A DNA stretch of 64,000 nucleotides from NCBI GenBank assembly GCA_006503475.1, contig RSEH01000141.1, positions 59,588 through 123,587 of the forward strand, read 5' to 3'. Position numbers and translations under genes: made by a program. This document shows positions 18,395 through 28,706 of this stretch, piece by piece. The stretch's first letter is position 1. The number at the start of each line of letters is the position of its first letter. Below the pieces are notes generated by a model that saw only the letters and a list, made by a program, of their open reading frames with translations, was not told where the DNA came from and did not search any database. Source of the stretch: Stentor roeselii (Eukaryota; Ciliophora; Heterotrichea; Heterotrichida; Stentoridae).

Positions 18395-20413
18395 TTAATC
18401 CAGCAGTTTTAATAGAGAACTTCTTGTTTTGTAATGCTGAGCCAATGCCTCATCATTAATGAGCAAAGTTTTAAATACCGGGCTTTTTCTATTAAAACAA
18501 TCTTCAAAGGGTATCTGGAAAAACTCGATGATTTCCAGTCCAAGTACTGAGACAGGGATGAGTTCAATGAACTTATGATAATGAATTTCTTTCAACTTCT
18601 GTCGGAGTCTTTCATAAATGGACAAGATGAACAAAGAGATGAGTCTGTATGAGTTTTACTTGAAACACTCAGAGTACGCCTGACTTGACAAAGGAAAGGC
18701 TTCAAACATGTGATAAACCTCGTCGACTGTCAAGACCTGGTCCTTTCGTGAGTCATAAATTTGAAAAGCCAGCTGAGACGCGACATTTTCTTTCTTTTCA
18801 ATGACCAGGTCATAAATTTTCCTTAAAAATAAAGGCTTTGTCAGGTCCTTGCCTTCTGAGAGGAACTCGTAGATCCTTTCGCTGAAGTAAGGATTGTTGA
18901 ATCCGATAAGTCCAGGCTGAGTGATTATTACGAGTTTCTGCACCATTGAAGACTTGGTGATGACTTTGTACTTGAGTTTCTCTTCAAATTGAAGATATTT
19001 GAATTTTTTTATGATGTCATCGCCTTGTGAGGCGCTGAAGAGGCTTAAGGCTGATTCGAGTTGGACGTAGTAATCGTATTTTTCGTTGCGGCTTACTATT
19101 TTTAAGAACTCTTGGTTGGCATGCATGTTGTTTATCATGAATTCACTTCCTCTTGAAACCACAACTGGAATCTGCCGTAGTAGTCCTCTTTCTTTCAAGA
19201 AGTTGTAACCTGTTGTGTATTCCACGATGTCTAAAAACATCTGAGGACGTCCTGAGAACTTTATCATGCAAAATTCTTTAAACGTTAAAAAAACGTTTTC
19301 TTTTTCATTTGGGTCTTTTTTTAGAAATGCGAAAATGTCTTTTTTTTTTCTTTTCATTCTTTCATGGATTAGACTTAAGGTGCTTTTTCTTCTCAGCTTC
19401 AAATGGTTCAGTTTACCTTCTCTTTTCAAGTCAAACATTTCAACTAGAAGCCTTAAGTCATTATCATAATAATTCCCAGTTCTGCACTCCAAAGCATTGA
19501 ACGCGTCTTTAAAGCAAATTTTTTTGTCTTTGTTGAAGTCAAAAATATTGAAACAAAACTCAAGATGCCTGATTTCACTTGCATTGATGAGTTTATTGAA
19601 CTCGTTTAAATAGTCATCAAAAGAGCCCAGTCGGAAATTGAAATAATTGTTTATTACTTCAACAATAGAAGAATGATATCTTTTGTGTAAGAAAGCTTTG
19701 AAGTCCTCTACTTGCAGTTTTGGCTTGTTTTTAGTGATTTCATTGAAAATCTCTCGAAGACGCTGGTTGGAGCTTTGAAGACCTTGCTTGGACTTGAACC
19801 TGCTGAATCGATTCGCTGGAGTCACTGATGAAGGAATTGAACTGGCTTGACTACTGCTGTCGTCTGAGTCTTTTAAACTAATCGCACTGATTTTCTTAGA
19901 TTTCATGTAAGGATGAGGCAGTAAAAACCCTTTACGACTTGATTTTGAAACAATTATCGTATCTGATATCTGAGACTCTTCTTCCACTGATTCTTCAGTG
20001 TTGAACCTTTTAGGAGTAACTGAGTATCTCTTCATCATATGCTTGCAAATACTAAAGTTGTATAAACTCTTTCCTTTTTGTTTCATGTAATTGTTTAAAA
20101 TCTTCATCGTCACTCCTGAATTAACTAAAAAAGCGTAAACTTCTGGATGTTTTCTTAAATTCTCCAGAAATTGAAGTAAAAACTTACTAACAGGTTTTTC
20201 TTTATCCTCTCCAAAACTATCCTCATCATCTTGAATGAATGTCAAATGACTGTCAGTCTCAATATTTAAAACTGTTTCAGTGAAAGTTTCAGATTCTTCA
20301 GCAATATCAGAAAGAGCAGCCTTCGCTTTTTTCTTTTTTTTCTGATTCTGATTCTTGCCAAGTCCCAAGAAATCATTGATGAACTCTAAAGACTGATGAG
20401 TCCAGGTGTTCAT
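18395..20413 (-). CDS. EF-hand protein, spliced (667 aa; exons 20413-18660 and 18644-18395)
   Basis: The first exon runs into a TAA, but a 15-nt intron (gtaaaactcatacag) removes it and joins an 82-codon second exon in frame. Two EF-hand-like stretches are visible, around residues 290-320 (FDFNKDKKICFKDAF) and 560-585 (YDSRKDQVLTVDEV). Both have acidic loop positions, the second less canonical. The first 200 residues are basic and Ser-rich. The remainder is long mixed helical sequence without a known family signature. It is probably a calcium-responsive protein. Confidence 0.85.
18645..18659 (-). other. 15-nt spliceosomal intron (EF-hand gene)
   Basis: gtaaaactcatacag on the minus strand. It contains the in-frame stop that would otherwise end the gene, and its removal keeps a 250-nt downstream exon open. 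A lies at intron position 10. Confidence 0.9.
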
Positions 20414-20476
20414 TTAAGTTTATAGAAGCTATTAAAGAATCTAGTTCTAATTATCGACCAATGACCTGAATAGTCT

Positions 20477-20812
20477 TTACTTCAAAGGAGTCTTGGCTAG
20501 AGTTCCACTGACCAGGTCGTAGCCCTTGACCAAGAAAGTTTCATGAATGAAGCTCGCTCCGAGGAAATCAGGATGAACAAGCCAGAAAGTTAGAAAAGTT
20601 TTAAGGACTGAATAAATGTAAAGGCTGAATGAAGGTTACTCTGCAAGGAAGAAAATGATGTTGAACTCCAAGTAGCTCAGCAGTCCCATTATCAGCCAGA
20701 AGGACACCCATTGAATGTCTGACCTTTTCTCTTTCAGGCTTGAGAAGGTTTCGAAGAGAGGGTAGACCCAGGAGACTCCGAAGTGAAAAAGACAGAAAAT
20801 CGAGCACAGCAT
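20477..20812 (-). CDS. REEP/HVA22 (TB2/DP1) family ER membrane-shaping protein, spliced (106 aa; exons 20812-20640 and 20624-20477)
   Basis: The gene appears only after splicing a 15-nt intron. The protein has the TB2/DP1/HVA22 layout: a first hydrophobic hairpin, YPLFETFSSLKEKRSD, QW, a second hydrophobic segment with a WLIMGLLSYLEF-type core, then FWLVHPDFLGASFIHETFL. The conserved P...GASF.Y/HE.F pattern is the family hallmark. REEP5/Yop1/HVA22 proteins insert as hairpins and stabilise curved ER tubules. At 106 residues it is a minimal member with no C-terminal amphipathic extension. The ATG is preceded by CATTATAA. It sits between the EF-hand gene and the GBP gene on the same strand. Confidence 0.9.
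20625..20639 (-). other. 15-nt intron (REEP gene)
   Basis: gtaaccttcattcag on the minus strand, interrupting a codon after its second base. It restores the conserved second half of the TB2/DP1 domain. A lies at intron position 10. Confidence 0.93.
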
Positions 20813-20916
20813 TTATAATGCCATTGTTTAGCTAACTATTAGAAGGTTAAACATTTGCAACCGGTTTTTTGGGGCTTTCGAGGCTCTTTGGGAATGCGGT
20901 TTGATCTGTGTGGAGG

Positions 20917-22743
20917 TTACTTTGAGTTTATCACGTCTTCTCTGATGTTCTTGAGAACTTCTCCAAGGTGGTCATGGGAAACCACTTCAAATTCTTTTTC
21001 GAGTTTAGAGATCTATGTCTTAAATACATGATTATCGATCATCTCTTGCATTGGATTTGAGCATGGTTCAAAAAACTCGTTTTGGAAATCCTTTTGAAGT
21101 TTTCTCAGTCTTTTTATTTCTTCTTCATAGTTCTCAGTGGTGCTGTTAAAGAACTTTGAAAAAGCACTGTGTTGATTTTTACGGTAAAATTGAGTAACTG
21201 CTATAATTTTACCTGGTCCTTTTGCTTGTTTTTCGTATTCTTTCATACAACCCAGCCATTCTGACTCAAAAGCTGAAAAGTCATAGCTGTACTTATTTTT
21301 AGCTACTTTTTCCAAAACCCCTCGAAAAATCCTTTCAATTAGAGCGACGTTAAAAGCTTCAGAAGCCGCTGAGTTAGCATCAAGAGTAAACTGCAAGTCA
21401 TCTCTAAAAAATCCCTCAAACTCCTCAGCGACCATTTCTTCATACTCGACTCTTCTCTCATTAAACCCCTTCAGCCCTTTAATCGCTTCTTCCTTAGCAG
21501 CCTGAAGTCGAAGAATAAGTTCACTTTCCTCATAAGGCATTTTTTCAACAGACACTCCTCGAAATTCTGCATAATTTTTTTTTGCCTCTTCTAAAAACTG
21601 TTCATATTGTTTTTTCACGACTTCTTCCCAAGCCGAGTGAAAATTAGGAACAAGTCCAGAGTTAATACTTTTAATGATCAATTCAATTAAAGTGATTAAC
21701 TGAAATCCATTAATCACGCAATTTCCAAATTTCTTTCCAGGACATTTTTCCAAAAGAGCTTTTTCTAGTTTTCCAAAAGATTTTTTGAACTTGGGTTTAA
21801 GTTGTTCAAGTTGCATATTTTCAAGGTTTTCTAATTCTTGCTCGTTATCAGCAGGCCTGGGAAGTGTGAAGCAATTGCGATTTTGAAAGATTGCTAAAAA
21901 TTTTTCCCTGATTTTTAAGTTCTGCTCAGCTTTTCGCCCGTAGAACTTTTTCATGCTGAGGATGTTTTCCATGTACTGTTGTGGAGTGATTGCGTTTTCT
22001 TCTTGGTCAACTAGGCTGAGGTGAAAGTCTCTTAACACCCAGATGAAGTCAGGTGCGAATTCAGCAGCTTTTTCTTCATTGTTTTCTGAGTCGTTAAGTG
22101 AAAAAGAGATGGTTTCTGAAAGGTGAGTGGCGAGAGTTAGTTGGTTTAAAGACTGTTCGTCTATCACTCCTCGTGAGTTGTAAACGAAAATAGAACTGAT
22201 TAGAATAAGCAATGCGAAAAGTTTTGCATCGTAATTCGCTCCTTTTTCTACACTTTTGCAACCTTCAGAGTCAATCACGAGTAACACCCTGTTTGAAATG
22301 ATGACAGGAGTGAACCAGACGCCTTGGGTGCATGCTTGGACACGGTTGCCGACTTTAAAAGCGTTTTTCTTTGTTAAAAGGTTGAGAAGAAGACTTTTTC
22401 CTGTTCTGGCAGGTCCAGCGACGCTGACTATTCCGATTTCATTTTTTAGTTTCAGTAAATACTCTGTTCCTTCATCACAAAGTTCGATTTTACCGTCGGT
22501 GAACTTGATTAGTTGAAGAGAACCTGTTGAGATTTCTTGAAAATCTTCGATTATCTCGTCTTCGAAGTCAGATGAGTTGTTGAAACTTGGAGATCTGACT
22601 ACTTTTTTTTTTATTGTGGAATAAATTGCCTTTGCTGTGAAGTCTGAACTGGTTTTTGGAGTTTTTTGGTCTTTGCTTTTTATTTCTTGTGAGTCGTTGT
22701 TTGAACTTTTAACACTGGCTTCTGAGCTGTTATACTCTGACAT
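20917..22743 (-). CDS. Guanylate-binding-protein (GBP) family large GTPase, spliced (603 aa; exons 22743-21028 and 21012-20917)
   Basis: The N-terminal GTPase domain has P-loop GPARTGKS (110-117), the G2 region around TQGVW, G3 DSEG (148-151) and the GBP-type G4 R-D (Arg228-Asp229). A long helical C-terminal domain follows. The first exon would stop after HVFKT, but a 15-nt intron (gtatttaagacatag) joins 31 further residues. GBP/atlastin-type dynamin-like GTPases remodel membranes. The Ser/Lys-rich first 70 residues are extra compared with animal GBPs. No C-terminal CaaX box or TM hairpin is seen, so it is nearer to GBP than to atlastin. It is divergent from the PP4R1-like gene with a 13-bp gap. 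Confidence 0.93.
21013..21027 (-). other. 15-nt intron (GBP gene)
   Basis: gtatttaagacatag on the minus strand, phase 0. The in-frame TAG is its last codon. A 32-codon exon follows in frame. A lies at position 10. Confidence 0.85.
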
Positions 22744-22756
22744 TTATATTGAATAA
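22744..22756. promoter_or_regulatory. 13-bp divergent promoter region (GBP / PP4R1-like)
   Basis: The two opposing ATGs are separated only by ttatattgaataa. It is the shortest divergent spacer in the window, so core promoter elements must lie in it or within the coding regions. Confidence 0.5.
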
Positions 22757-24820
22757 ATGGAAAGTACTGCAGGGTCTTTATACTCAAATGACTTTTCCTT
22801 CCTGGATAAGGACGACATCAACGGCCCAGGAAGTCAGAAGTATGTAAAGAGGACTGGGGACAAGTCTGTTGATTACGCGTTTTTCAAAATCAGTCAGTAT
22901 TCCGGGTCCAATGATGTCTCGGAGAGGATTAAGTTTACCAAAGAAATCAAGGAACTTGCTCTTCAGCTCGGTACAAGAAACCTCTCAGCTTTAACCAATG
23001 TCATTAATAAGCTGGTAAGAGCTTTTTAGACTGAAGATATCATTGAAGTTAAATTAGAACTCGCTTCACAAATTCCTTGTGTCGCTGAAGTACTTTCGAA
23101 TGAGTTTGGACTTTATGCGGAAATCATGAATGTCGTTTTGCCAGCACTTGATAGACTACTGGATGACAAAAACCCAGATATTCTCAAAGCTGCCTGCCAA
23201 GCGACTGTGACCCTGGCTTCAATTCTGACCCCAGAGGACAGTGCAAGTTTTCTCCTGACCTCAATGCTTCGTACCCTACACGACGAAGAAGAAGAAATCC
23301 GTATCCGTGCCTTAATCACTCTAAAAGACCTAATCGAGCACATAAGTCCCGACATGTGCGAGTGTTTCGTAGTAAAAGAAGCGATGCTCTTAAGTTCCGA
23401 AACAATAGTAAAAGTTCGAAAAGCAGTAGCCGAGATGGTTCCAAAGATAATAAAAAACCTGCAATCATCATCAGGAGTCCAAAAAGTGCTTCCAATCTTT
23501 CAATCGCTCTCAAAAGACTCAATCTGGGGAGTAAGAAAGTCATGTGTCGAGTACCTTCCAGACATAATGGAAAGTCTGGACCAGACAACCCAACAAGCCA
23601 CCCTTCTTCCCTTATTCGAAGACCTTCTCAACGACAAGTCAAATTCAGTCCGTCTTTGCGCATTGGGCCGTTTAGGCCCAATGATCCATTCCTGCAAAGG
23701 GCCAGTGCCCGATGTTCTTTTATCAGCCTACCTAGAGCTATCAAAAAACAGCAGCAATAAAGGCGAGCTTCAGTATCACTGCGCTTTTTACTTCCCCGCT
23801 GTTCTGCTTAAACTAGGACCAGGCTCCTGGGGGGACTTGAGCTCTTCTTACAACTTTTTAGCAGCTGAAGGCGATTTGAAATGTAAAAAGTGTCTCTTGT
23901 CAGGCATGCATGAAATCGGAAAGATCCTCGGCGCTGAAGTCGCCACTGCTGAGTTGGTTCCTGTTTTTGAAAAGGTTTATAATGAAAGTGCTTCAACAAA
24001 GCAAATCGCTGCAGGATACATCGGAAAATTACTTCCTGTCCTTATTCCTAGTTCTCGTCTTACTTTCCTGAAATACGTGAAAACGATGTACAAAGTTTCA
24101 GCTAATTGGAGAATTCGGTTAAATATCGCTGAGCAACTCTCGGATTTTCTTCCTATGTTCGATGCAGAACTCGTTTATTCTGAACTCGCTCCTGTTGTTT
24201 TCGCACTTGCTGATGATAGATACAGTAAAGTCAGAGAAACTGCTGCTGCTGGGGTCGCAAGTCTTGTCAATATGTTCGTCCCTTCAAAGTTCGAAAAGGA
24301 AATAATTGCAAGTTTCAAGACTTTTTCACAAAAATCTTATCAAACAAAGCAGATCTTTTTGTTGACTTGTGAAATGCTCCCTGCATCAAAGGTGGTAAAT
24401 TTTTTTTCTGAAGAGTTTTTACAACTTTCAGAAGGATCTGCTAACTTGAAGATGATATGTGGAAGGACTTTAAGAAAATACAGAGAACAAGGGGAAAATA
24501 TTCAGTTTTTAAAGGTTTTAGAGGAGAAGTTAAGCAGGGACTTTGATGCTGATGTCAGATTTGAAGTGACTGGCAAGTTCAACGTTGAAAGAGGACCTGC
24601 GAAGTTGAGGCCGAATTCGAAGAAGATCTGTGAGTTAATGGAGCCGATGTTAAGAGCATTATTCCCTGACGATGACTTAGAAGAGATTATTCAATTCAGA
24701 GGTTCCAGTGAAAAGTCTTTTTATATGATACGGTCCGCGATTATCCCTGCAATGAACGGGTTCGTTGAGGAGCTTTCTTTAGAGAAGGTCAATAAGAACA
24801 AGCTGCTTATAGACGTTTAG
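22757..24820 (+). CDS. PP4R1-like HEAT-repeat phosphatase scaffold, spliced (682 aa; exons 22757-23014 and 23030-24820)
   Basis: The first 86 codons join the rest through a 15-nt intron (gtaagagctttttag). From about residue 90 the protein is a chain of HEAT repeats typical of PP2A-A/PP4R1 scaffolds (for example V.P.L..LL.D..P..L.AAC.A, then SIWGVRKSCVEYLPDI and NWRIRLNIAEQL). The ordering and the NWRxR block resemble PP4R1 more than the 65-kDa PP2A A subunit, and the N-terminal extension agrees. Such proteins bind and direct the PP4 (or PP2A) catalytic subunit. PP2A-A remains the alternative. The 3' end is 5 bp from the convergent VDAC gene. Confidence 0.8.
23015..23029 (+). other. 15-nt intron (PP4R1-like gene)
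   Basis: gtaagagctttttag, phase 0. It ends with the in-frame TAG that would otherwise terminate the protein. It is the only one of the seven introns with no A at position 10. Confidence 0.92.
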
Positions 24821-24825
24821 ACTAA

Positions 24826-25692
24826 CTACTGGTTTAACTTAACTCGCAAGCCGTAGTTCACCTCTGAGTTCTTGTCAAGAGGGCTGAACTCAAGAGCGGT
24901 TATCACTTGGACTGACCTGCTCACTCTACTTCGCAGTGCCAAAGCCAATCGCCCTTCAAGATTCACTCTTCCTTTGATTAAGTTATCCTTGTCGAGCTGG
25001 TTCTGACTAGCAAAGCAGACTTGTTTCGTTTTCTCAGCAAGGTTGAACTTCCCGTTAACTCCAACAGCCCACGAGTGAAAATCTCTGAAAAAAACACTTG
25101 CAACTAAATTTCCAAAAGAATAAGCCCTTTCATTATTACTCTCATGTTTCAAAACCGTCTTCCATCGATCACTACTAGCCCAAACAGCGGCATTGTAACT
25201 TGTGAACCTCACAGGGCCTAAGTCGTAAGTAAGGTCAAGTCCTGCTCCTAGTTCCTTTTTACCCCAAACACCTGAAAGTTTAAACAACGGCTTGTCAACC
25301 AAGGCAACTTTGTATCGAAAAGAGTCTTTAGAGACTTCGACTGAGTAAGTGTTTTGCTGATAGTCTGAACCTGAATCGAACTCGATTTTTGTTTTAAGAT
25401 AAGGACGGGATTCCCATGTGTATTCAAATGTTGAACGAAGGCGGCCTGGTTGAACTGGTTTTGAATTGTTTAAGGATGATATTTCTTGTTTGAATAAAAG
25501 GTGGCTTCCTTTGTATTGCAAATAAGCTAATGAGGATGAATTCGCATCGCTGTGATTTAAATTCCCTTTAGCACTTAATGAATCAAACTTAGAGTATATA
25601 CTTAGGGATAGGGTATGCCCCAGGGCGAAGTTTTTCTTTAAGATGTCGTCGGATTGCTTGGTCAAATTAGAGAAAGTCTCCAGCTGCGCCAT
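24826..25692 (-). CDS. VDAC-like mitochondrial outer-membrane porin (288 aa)
   Basis: The length, an N-terminal helix-like segment, and about 19 alternating amphipathic beta strands with a C-terminal ...VNYGLRVKLNQ strand fit the eukaryotic porin (VDAC/Tom40 superfamily) fold. VDAC is the main metabolite channel of the mitochondrial outer membrane. The final Gly-x-Arg-Val-Lys-Leu strand resembles the sorting (beta) signal. Sequence identity to animal VDACs is low, so Tom40 is a weaker alternative. Confidence 0.8.
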   Translation of the reverse strand: MAQLETFSNLTKQSDDILKKNFALGHTLSLSIYSKFDSLSAKGNLNHSDANSSSLAYLQYKGSHLLFKQEISSLNNSKPVQPGRLRSTFEYTWESRPYLKTKIEFDSGSDYQQNTYSVEVSKDSFRYKVALVDKPLFKLSGVWGKKELGAGLDLTYDLGPVRFTSYNAAVWASSDRWKTVLKHESNNERAYSFGNLVASVFFRDFHSWAVGVNGKFNLAEKTKQVCFASQNQLDKDNLIKGRVNLEGRLALALRSRVSRSVQVITALEFSPLDKNSEVNYGLRVKLNQ

Positions 25693-25784
25693 TTATTTGA
25701 GGGTTTTGAAAATATTTGATTATTTTTAATGAAGAGTGATTTTTTTAGGTAAGATTTAGAATTTTCATGATTTATGTGAAGGCT

Positions 25785-26582
25785 TCAAGATATCGAACAA
25801 CATTGTTGCCGTTTTGAAGCTTCTATGATTATTCCTAAACTTGATCTTTCTTTTTGTTGGATTGAAACCTTTTTTAAGATCACGTTTCCTCCTGTTCCTA
25901 AGATCATTATTTTGTTTTCGATGAATGAAGGGAGGAATTTGTTACAGTAAGTTTGGAAAACTATGGATTGCATTGTGTCCATTTTAACACTTACAAATAC
26001 TCGATCGTCTCCGTTGTCTTTTATTTTAAGATCTATTTGTGAGTAGCTTTTATCAGGTTCTGCTTTTTCTTCGGGAATTTGTTGACGCTTAAAAAAAACG
26101 AACTCGTTTTCGTTTCCGATCGGTGCTCCAAAAACAATGAAAGTTCCTCCAATTTCCGACTCTTTAGAAATCTTCAAAATGCAAGCAGCAGGATCTTTAA
26201 TATCAAGTCCCCTAGTAAGAATCCAGACCTCCGCATTAAGAGCCAACATCAAATTAACTCTAACCTCAGCAGCCAGAGCCTTAAGCGAAACAGGTCGTTT
26301 ACACCTAATAATTCGATCACGAATATGAAGTCCTTCCTCAGCACAAATACCCGAAAAAGAGGTCCATTTGCCTTTAATTTCAATAGAGCTATCATAATGT
26401 CTAATCAAGGCGCCTTCCCAAAGATCAGAAACGTGTCCACCAGCGAAGTTTTCCTGAACAACAAACATATCAATAAGTCCCTGTTCAAACTGAAGCCATT
26501 CATTGAAGTACTTCGACTGTTCCTGCAATAGCGAAAGCTGTTTTTCAGTCTGACAGATGAGCAAGTTTTCAAAAAGCGACAT
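25785..26582 (-). CDS. Hypothetical protein with CaaX-like C-terminus (265 aa)
   Basis: The first 50 residues are helical and Gln/Glu-rich. The rest alternates short beta-like strands (KGKWTSFSGICAEEGLHI, VWILTRGLDI, GTFIVFGAPIG), suggesting a beta-sandwich such as a lectin-like or carbohydrate-binding fold. The C-terminus is K-R-Q-Q-C-C-S-I-S. C-S-I-S fits a farnesylation-type CaaX box with an adjacent palmitoylatable Cys, so membrane anchoring is plausible. No family is recognised. The stop is TGA. Confidence 0.75.
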   Translation of the reverse strand: MSLFENLLICQTEKQLSLLQEQSKYFNEWLQFEQGLIDMFVVQENFAGGHVSDLWEGALIRHYDSSIEIKGKWTSFSGICAEEGLHIRDRIIRCKRPVSLKALAAEVRVNLMLALNAEVWILTRGLDIKDPAACILKISKESEIGGTFIVFGAPIGNENEFVFFKRQQIPEEKAEPDKSYSQIDLKIKDNGDDRVFVSVKMDTMQSIVFQTYCNKFLPSFIENKIMILGTGGNVILKKVSIQQKERSSLGIIIEASKRQQCCSIS

Positions 26583-26616
26583 GGAATATTAAGATAATAA
26601 GAAATATGTTTATATT
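26583..26616. promoter_or_regulatory. 34-bp divergent promoter region
   Basis: It separates the CaaX-like gene and the PP4R4-like gene. TTTATATT abuts the plus-strand ATG, and TTATTATCTTAATATTC (minus strand) precedes the other. Function is inferred from position. Confidence 0.5.
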
Positions 26617-28683
26617 ATGGAGTCTTTTGACCTACTCCGAAACCAAAACATTGAACTTGAGCTCATGGCTGACTCTATGAAGGTAAAAAAGATTTAGTCT
26701 GAAAGCGAACTCAGTGCTTGGGCCACTGATGAAGACTTGTCAGAATCTGATAAATGTGAATATCTTTTGCAAGCTGGCTTTCCTCTTCAAAAGGTCTGGG
26801 CTATGCAAAACTTTCATTTCTTGGCAGCTGGGTCTAGTAAATCTATTTTACAGCAGATTTTTGTAAAGGTTATTCAGAAAAACGTCGTCAATTGGCCTGA
26901 AGAACTGCAGCTTGAATGTAGCAACGGGTTACTCAATGCTTTGAAAATGGGACTGCTTTCTGATGATTTAAAATTAGAGTCGATTGAACTTTCTCTTACT
27001 TTTTTAAGCTTTTATTCGAGGACTTTGCATCAACGATGGCTTCCAGTTTTCAAGTACCTTCTTCCGATGATTCCAGTGAATACTACCAAGTCGAAGTTAA
27101 TTCCAGAGTTGATGCTTCTTTCAGATTTTTCTCAAAAGGCAATAACAAGACAAGTCTCATGTCATTTGCTAGCGAGTTTATGCTCAGTGATTCCAAAGGA
27201 CTTTAAAGGCGCTCTTCTGCAAAGAGTGAAGTCTTTATCTCAAGACACGAACCCAGAGGTGCGAGAAGAGATGTCTAAAGTCTGGCTGGAAATAATAAAA
27301 GCAGTGGGCAGGACAGTTCTAGAAGAAACGATTTTTTTTGATATTCTGAAACTTGTGGAAGATGAAGTAGAAGCCGTTAAATGTGGAGGGATTCGTCTTT
27401 TAATCACATCTCTTGAACTGTACTCTGAAGCCTTTTTCCAAAAAGAAGTCCAACAAGTCCTTATAACTCATGTCTATTCAACCAAATCTCTTAAAATCGA
27501 AGAAGTTCTTTCTGAGAACTTCGGAGTACTTCTCACAGGAAGTCATGGAATGAAAGCTGAAAATCTTGCACTGGGTAAAAAGATGCTGGGAAAAGACGTG
27601 AATTTCAGAAAATATCTCGCGTTTAACTTCCCAGGTTTTGTGCAAATTACTGGAATTTGCAATGAATTGAAAGATATCGCTGTAAGTCTCGCTTCTGACT
27701 CAAATGTGCAGGTGAAAGAAATCTTCGCGGCAGGGTTTCATGAAGTGCTATGTTTAAATAAGACCTGCAAGATCTTAAAGAAAATCGCGACAAAGTTAGT
27801 AGAAGAGGCTGAAACTCGAGTCATAGTTCTAAAAAAACTCTCTCAATGGGCAGGTCTATTCGATCCAGGTCTTCTTCTAGTAAAGCTCATCAAAATGTTG
27901 ACAAGTCCCTTGGAATGGCGACTTCAAGTTACTTTTCTTCTAAACTTCCAGGAAGCTCTTTTACTTTTTCCTTTAAAAGAAGTACTAGACCACCTGGTTC
28001 CTCTTCTTCTTCATAAAATGCTTACCGCGCACTGGCCAGTAAAAAAGACAGCAAGTGAAACCCTTGCACTAATCATTCATCACACCTTCTACATCTGCAG
28101 AAAACTAGACCTTTGCAGCATTGTTAAAGAAAAATTTGCGAAATCGAGATCTTCTTCTGAAAGAATGCTTTTTATTGATTTTGTTGAAACATTTTCTTGT
28201 CTCTGCTCGAAAAAGTTCTTCACCCGGCATTTTTTAGAAGATTTTCTGAGTCTTGCAAGTGATCCAGCTGTGAATGTCCAAATCAGATTTTTAGACTCTT
28301 TGGAAAATTTCAGTTTAAATGGTTTCAGCGAGTTAGCTCTGAAGAAAATTAAAGAAATTCAGTACTCTACAAGAGTTACTTTAGAAAAAAGCCAGAAAGT
28401 CCTGGAAAGGTTGAATTCTAAAGAGTTTGAAGTAAAATGTGCAGAAGTTTCAGCAAAAGACCGACAACGAGAACTATTTGAAGTCCAGCAGGAGCTTCAG
28501 GAGGTCAGGGAAATGGAGAATAACAAGAAAAAGGCTGCTGATGAAATCGCTTTAAAACTCGCTTCTGAACCTGGGAAGAAAAAAATGATGGCTAAAGGAA
28601 AAGTTCAGTCTGAGTCGACTGACTTAAAGCGAGGGACTCGGTCGACAGCAGTGATAAAGCCGATAGTTCCAAGAAAAAAGTGA
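26617..28683 (+). CDS. PP4R4-like HEAT-repeat protein, spliced (exons 26617-26682 and 26698-28683)
   Basis: The ATG lies just after TTTATATT. A 22-codon first exon is joined by a 15-nt intron (gtaaaaaagatttag) to the long exon. The protein starts with an acidic leader, then consists of HEAT-like helical repeats over about 540 residues, with blocks such as TRQVSCHLLASL and LLQRVKSLSQDTNPEVREEM. These match the arrangement of PP4R4, the cytosolic PP4 regulator. A charged coiled-coil then leads to a basic tail (RGTRSTAVIKPIVPRKK). It lies 1.8 kb from the PP4R1-like gene. Other HEAT scaffold families are possible. The stop is TGA. Confidence 0.75.
26683..26697 (+). other. 15-nt intron (PP4R4-like gene)
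   Basis: gtaaaaaagatttag, phase 0, with in-frame TAG as its final codon and A at position 10. Splicing supplies an ATG for a reading frame that otherwise has none nearby. Confidence 0.9.
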
Positions 28684-28706
28684 CATATATAAGCACGCTT
28701 AATTCA

